Origin: Microscilla marina ATCC 23134
Lineage (GTDB): Bacteria; Bacteroidota; Bacteroidia; Cytophagales; Microscillaceae
NCBI RefSeq assembly: GCF_000169175.1
Contig: NZ_AAWS01000072.1
Span: 1 to 34,198, forward strand
DNA: 34,198 bases
Direction of reading: 5' to 3'
The notes beneath the pieces are model-generated. The model did not search any database and was not told the DNA's origin. It saw only the letters and a list, made by a program, of their open reading frames with translations. Positions 32,522 through 34,198 of the stretch are shown piece after piece. The first letter of the stretch is position 1, and each line of letters opens with the position of its first letter. A program made the translations under genes and the position numbers.

Positions 32522-33021
32522 TAGTATCAAGTAGTAACTGATAAAAATATTTTCAACAAACATATTCTCTATACTCTGCTAACAAAAGTTTTTAAAAGTC
32601 ATTACTACTACATATTTAAGCCAACAAAAAAAGGTTTTTGAGATCCCTCAAAAACCTTTTTTTGTGTGCATACACAAGCATTTTGTCCTACCCTCCTATT
32701 CTTTGTACCTCCACCAATTGCCTATGTTGATGGCTACATCAGGTTTACCCTGAGTATAAAACAAATAGTATAATTTAACTTATCAGGTTCAGTTAAAAAC
32801 AAATAAAACCCTTACTATCAACAGCTTACAAATAAAATAATAAAAAAACACATTAATATTTCACAGTTTTCATTTAAAATGCTTATTATCAGGTGTTTTT
32901 TTTCACTAACTTGCATTACCAACTACATCAACATTTTTTTAACAAAAAGTAACGTTTTGGTTAACTATTACGTGTTGTTGTAACTAATTTCTAACACAAC
33001 TTTTTAAATATCAAAAATAAC
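32522..33021. other. Spacer between two small genes
   Basis: It contains the terminator at 32624-32665, the short palindrome TGTGTGCATACACA (32664-32677) and AT-rich sequence up to the next start codon. No gene and no matching TAnnTTTG promoter were identified. Confidence 0.6.
32624..32665 (+). terminator. Very strong intrinsic terminator
   Basis: A perfect 19-bp stem ACAAAAAAAGGTTTTTGAG (32624-32642) pairs with 32647-32665 over a 4-base loop; the right arm includes seven T. The left arm A-run makes it bidirectional. Confidence 0.85.
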
Positions 33022-33312
33022 ATGTTTAAAACAAAAAGGGATGACCCTGCTCAAAATGCATCCAACCTGACCAGTGAAATACAGCCTGGAATGTGGGTGT
33101 ATGAAACCAGCACCCCACTGCTACCTATGTGTGTAGGTCGAATGCTTGGGTTTGGAATGTGTGAAGTAGTATATGGAAAGTACAAACCTTTTCAGGTATA
33201 CAAAAGACGCATTGCCACCCTACGACCACTCAAAAAAACAGAGATGCACATTGTAGATAATGCCAATTGCCGCGAAATATTACAAACAGTCAGACAATCG
33301 CTTAGTTTCTAG
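33022..33312 (+). CDS. 96-aa small protein of unknown function
   Basis: The basic soluble protein has no signal peptide. Its body is strand-rich and aromatic (QPGMWVYETSTPLLPMCVGR, MCEVVYGKYKPFQVYKRRIA), suggesting a small beta-barrel such as SH3- or OB-like, followed by a C-terminal helix (ANCREILQTVRQSLSF). I recognise no family. It is a single gene with its own terminator 49 bases downstream, which supports it being expressed. Confidence 0.65.
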   Translation: MFKTKRDDPAQNASNLTSEIQPGMWVYETSTPLLPMCVGRMLGFGMCEVVYGKYKPFQVYKRRIATLRPLKKTEMHIVDNANCREILQTVRQSLSF

Positions 33313-33361
33313 TAAATTCTTTAGCTGAACAACTGATTATAACACAGACAATATTGTCGGC

Positions 33362-33395
33362 TGCCTAAAGTCGCCCCTGGATTTTAGGCATTTTT
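33362..33395 (+). terminator. Intrinsic terminator after the 96-aa gene
   Basis: TGCCTAAA (33362-33369) pairs with TTTAGGCA (33383-33390) and is followed by five T. Confidence 0.75.
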
Positions 33396-33435
33396 ACTTG
33401 ACCCAAAACCCCTGTAGTACTATTACAGTAAATGA

Positions 33436-33476
33436 AAAAAGGGGGTGACACTGTTACTCAGCACCACCCCCTTTTT
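33436..33476 (-). terminator. Terminator of the PASTA-protein gene
   Basis: AAAAAGGGGGTG (33436-33447) pairs with CACCCCCTTTTT (33465-33476). On the minus strand the stem is followed by six T. It lies 19 bases past the stop codon at 33496. Confidence 0.8.
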
Positions 33477-33495
33477 CAACTATTTAGTAAAACGC

Positions 33496-34198
33496 TTACT
33501 TGGTCGAGTCTTTTTTAGTCACATCGTCTTTTTTAAGCTTACGTTTTTTGTAGTTTTTTATCTCGTCTGCTTTGCGAATATTGATAGTATCGAGGTACTT
33601 CAATGGATCTTCTTCGTCTTTTTCGCCATCTTTTTTGGCTTTAGGTGCAGGATTACCCACTACCCATAAGTCTACCAGCTCGCCTGCGTGTACGGTGGTA
33701 CGTTTACGAGCGTCTAATGAACTTCCTTTTTTTATTCCATCTTTTTTCTTGCCAATAAACACTGGAGGGTTTTGGCGCACAACGGTTCCTAACTCTTTGT
33801 CACTGTTGTATACATAAGTAATGTTACCTAACAATAAATCGTACCCTTTTAGCAACTGCTCAGCTTCGTCGAGGGGCATCATGACTAAATCGGGCATCTT
33901 GAATTCCTTTTCACCCAAACCATCTCCTACTATCAAGTCTATTTTGCTACCTTTTGGTATATAAGTGTTGGGCTGAATTTTTTTACCTAAATAGTGTTGT
34001 TCCATAATCACATTTTCACCAATAAAAGGTTTGTAAGTGATTTTACCCAAGTCCAGGTCTAGGTTTTTGAGCATGTTTTCTGCCATATCAAAGGGAACAT
34101 CTACTAACTTAGGCATTTTTACTCTGGGAGCATTTTTTGGCGTAATGGTAATATAAATCTTACGATGGCGCTTTACCTTTACTCCTGGTCGGGCGATG
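33496..34198 (-). CDS. PASTA-domain protein, 5' end outside the window
   Basis: The open frame continues upstream of the Met at 34116 to the window edge: residues ARPGVKVKRHRKIYITITPK lead into NAPRVKMPKLVDVPFDMAEN. Two clear PASTA repeats follow (MPKLVDVPFDMAENMLKNLD..., MPDLVMMPLDEAEQLLKGYD...), preceded by the tail of another. The C-terminal tail is lysine-rich and charged. PASTA domains bind peptidoglycan or beta-lactams and usually sit outside a membrane anchor; here the anchor and any kinase domain would be encoded beyond the window. In Bacteroidota, stand-alone PASTA proteins with an N-terminal membrane helix are common, so a kinase should not be assumed. Cell-envelope location is inferred from the family. 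Confidence 0.88.
   Translation of the reverse strand, partial: IARPGVKVKRHRKIYITITPKNAPRVKMPKLVDVPFDMAENMLKNLDLDLGKITYKPFIGENVIMEQHYLGKKIQPNTYIPKGSKIDLIVGDGLGEKEFKMPDLVMMPLDEAEQLLKGYDLLLGNITYVYNSDKELGTVVRQNPPVFIGKKKDGIKKGSSLDARKRTTVHAGELVDLWVVGNPAPKAKKDGEKDEEDPLKYLDTINIRKADEIKNYKKRKLKKDDVTKKDSTK

Noticed and set aside
33496-34198. PASTA protein considered as part of a PknB-type Ser/Thr kinase
   Set aside because: No kinase sequence is visible in the window, and stand-alone PASTA proteins are common in this phylum.

Overview
The window looks like chromosome of a gliding/marine member of the Bacteroidota (Cytophagia; the mix of leucine-rich-repeat paralogues, GAF sensor proteins and DUF lipoproteins resembles Microscilla-type genomes, but this is inferred from family content and was not tested by any search). 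Supporting signs are the FecR / TonB-dependent receptor / DUF4249 cassette, DUF4836 and DUF4290 proteins, AT-rich spacers, a tRNA without encoded CCA, and several TAnnTTTG-type promoter elements.

Layout. 1-2000: 3' part of a kynureninase gene with a visible one-base frameshift, a nested-palindrome mini-element, and a Sua5-type threonylcarbamoyl-AMP synthase. 2000-3325: 1.3 kb without genes, holding an orphan terminator, a 60-bp inverted-repeat element and a GC-rich block of small hairpins. 3326-6036: a short LRR protein, a 93-bp tandem direct repeat and a DUF4836-like lipoprotein. 6551-6635: tRNA-Leu(GAG) on the minus strand with a well-formed promoter. 6808-12140: a run of plus-strand genes: unknown protein, fused DctQ-DctM TRAP permease, 13-repeat LRR protein, isoprenoid-synthase-like protein and a small soluble protein. 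12415-17131: UvrD/PcrA helicase, DUF4290 protein and MurA. 17132-17614: a stack of four inverted-repeat structures just ahead of a membrane GAF/coiled-coil receptor (17615-20068). 20187-21521 (minus): CPA1-type cation/proton antiporter. 21522-22178: repeat-rich spacer. 22179-27677: FecR, TonB-dependent receptor, DUF4249 lipoprotein and two more small lipoproteins. 27757-31774 (minus): a secreted unknown protein, a GAF/coiled-coil protein and a GAF/SpoIIE-type phosphatase. 32342-33312: two small unknown proteins. 33496-34198 (minus): a PASTA-domain protein running off the window.

How genes may work together. The FecR-receptor-DUF4249-lipoprotein series is a probable outer-membrane uptake unit, although no ECF sigma gene sits beside FecR here. 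The two minus-strand GAF proteins share the same sensory module, but only one carries a catalytic (PP2C) output; with the membrane GAF receptor at 17615 they suggest a local signalling set built on GAF plus long coiled coils. MurA has Asp in place of the usual active-site Cys, which predicts fosfomycin insensitivity. The least explained part of the window is not protein-coding: a family of small inverted-repeat elements whose cores are related between 2.7-3.2 kb and 17.1-17.5 kb. No CRISPR array, rRNA, transposase, integrase or recognised defence system was seen.
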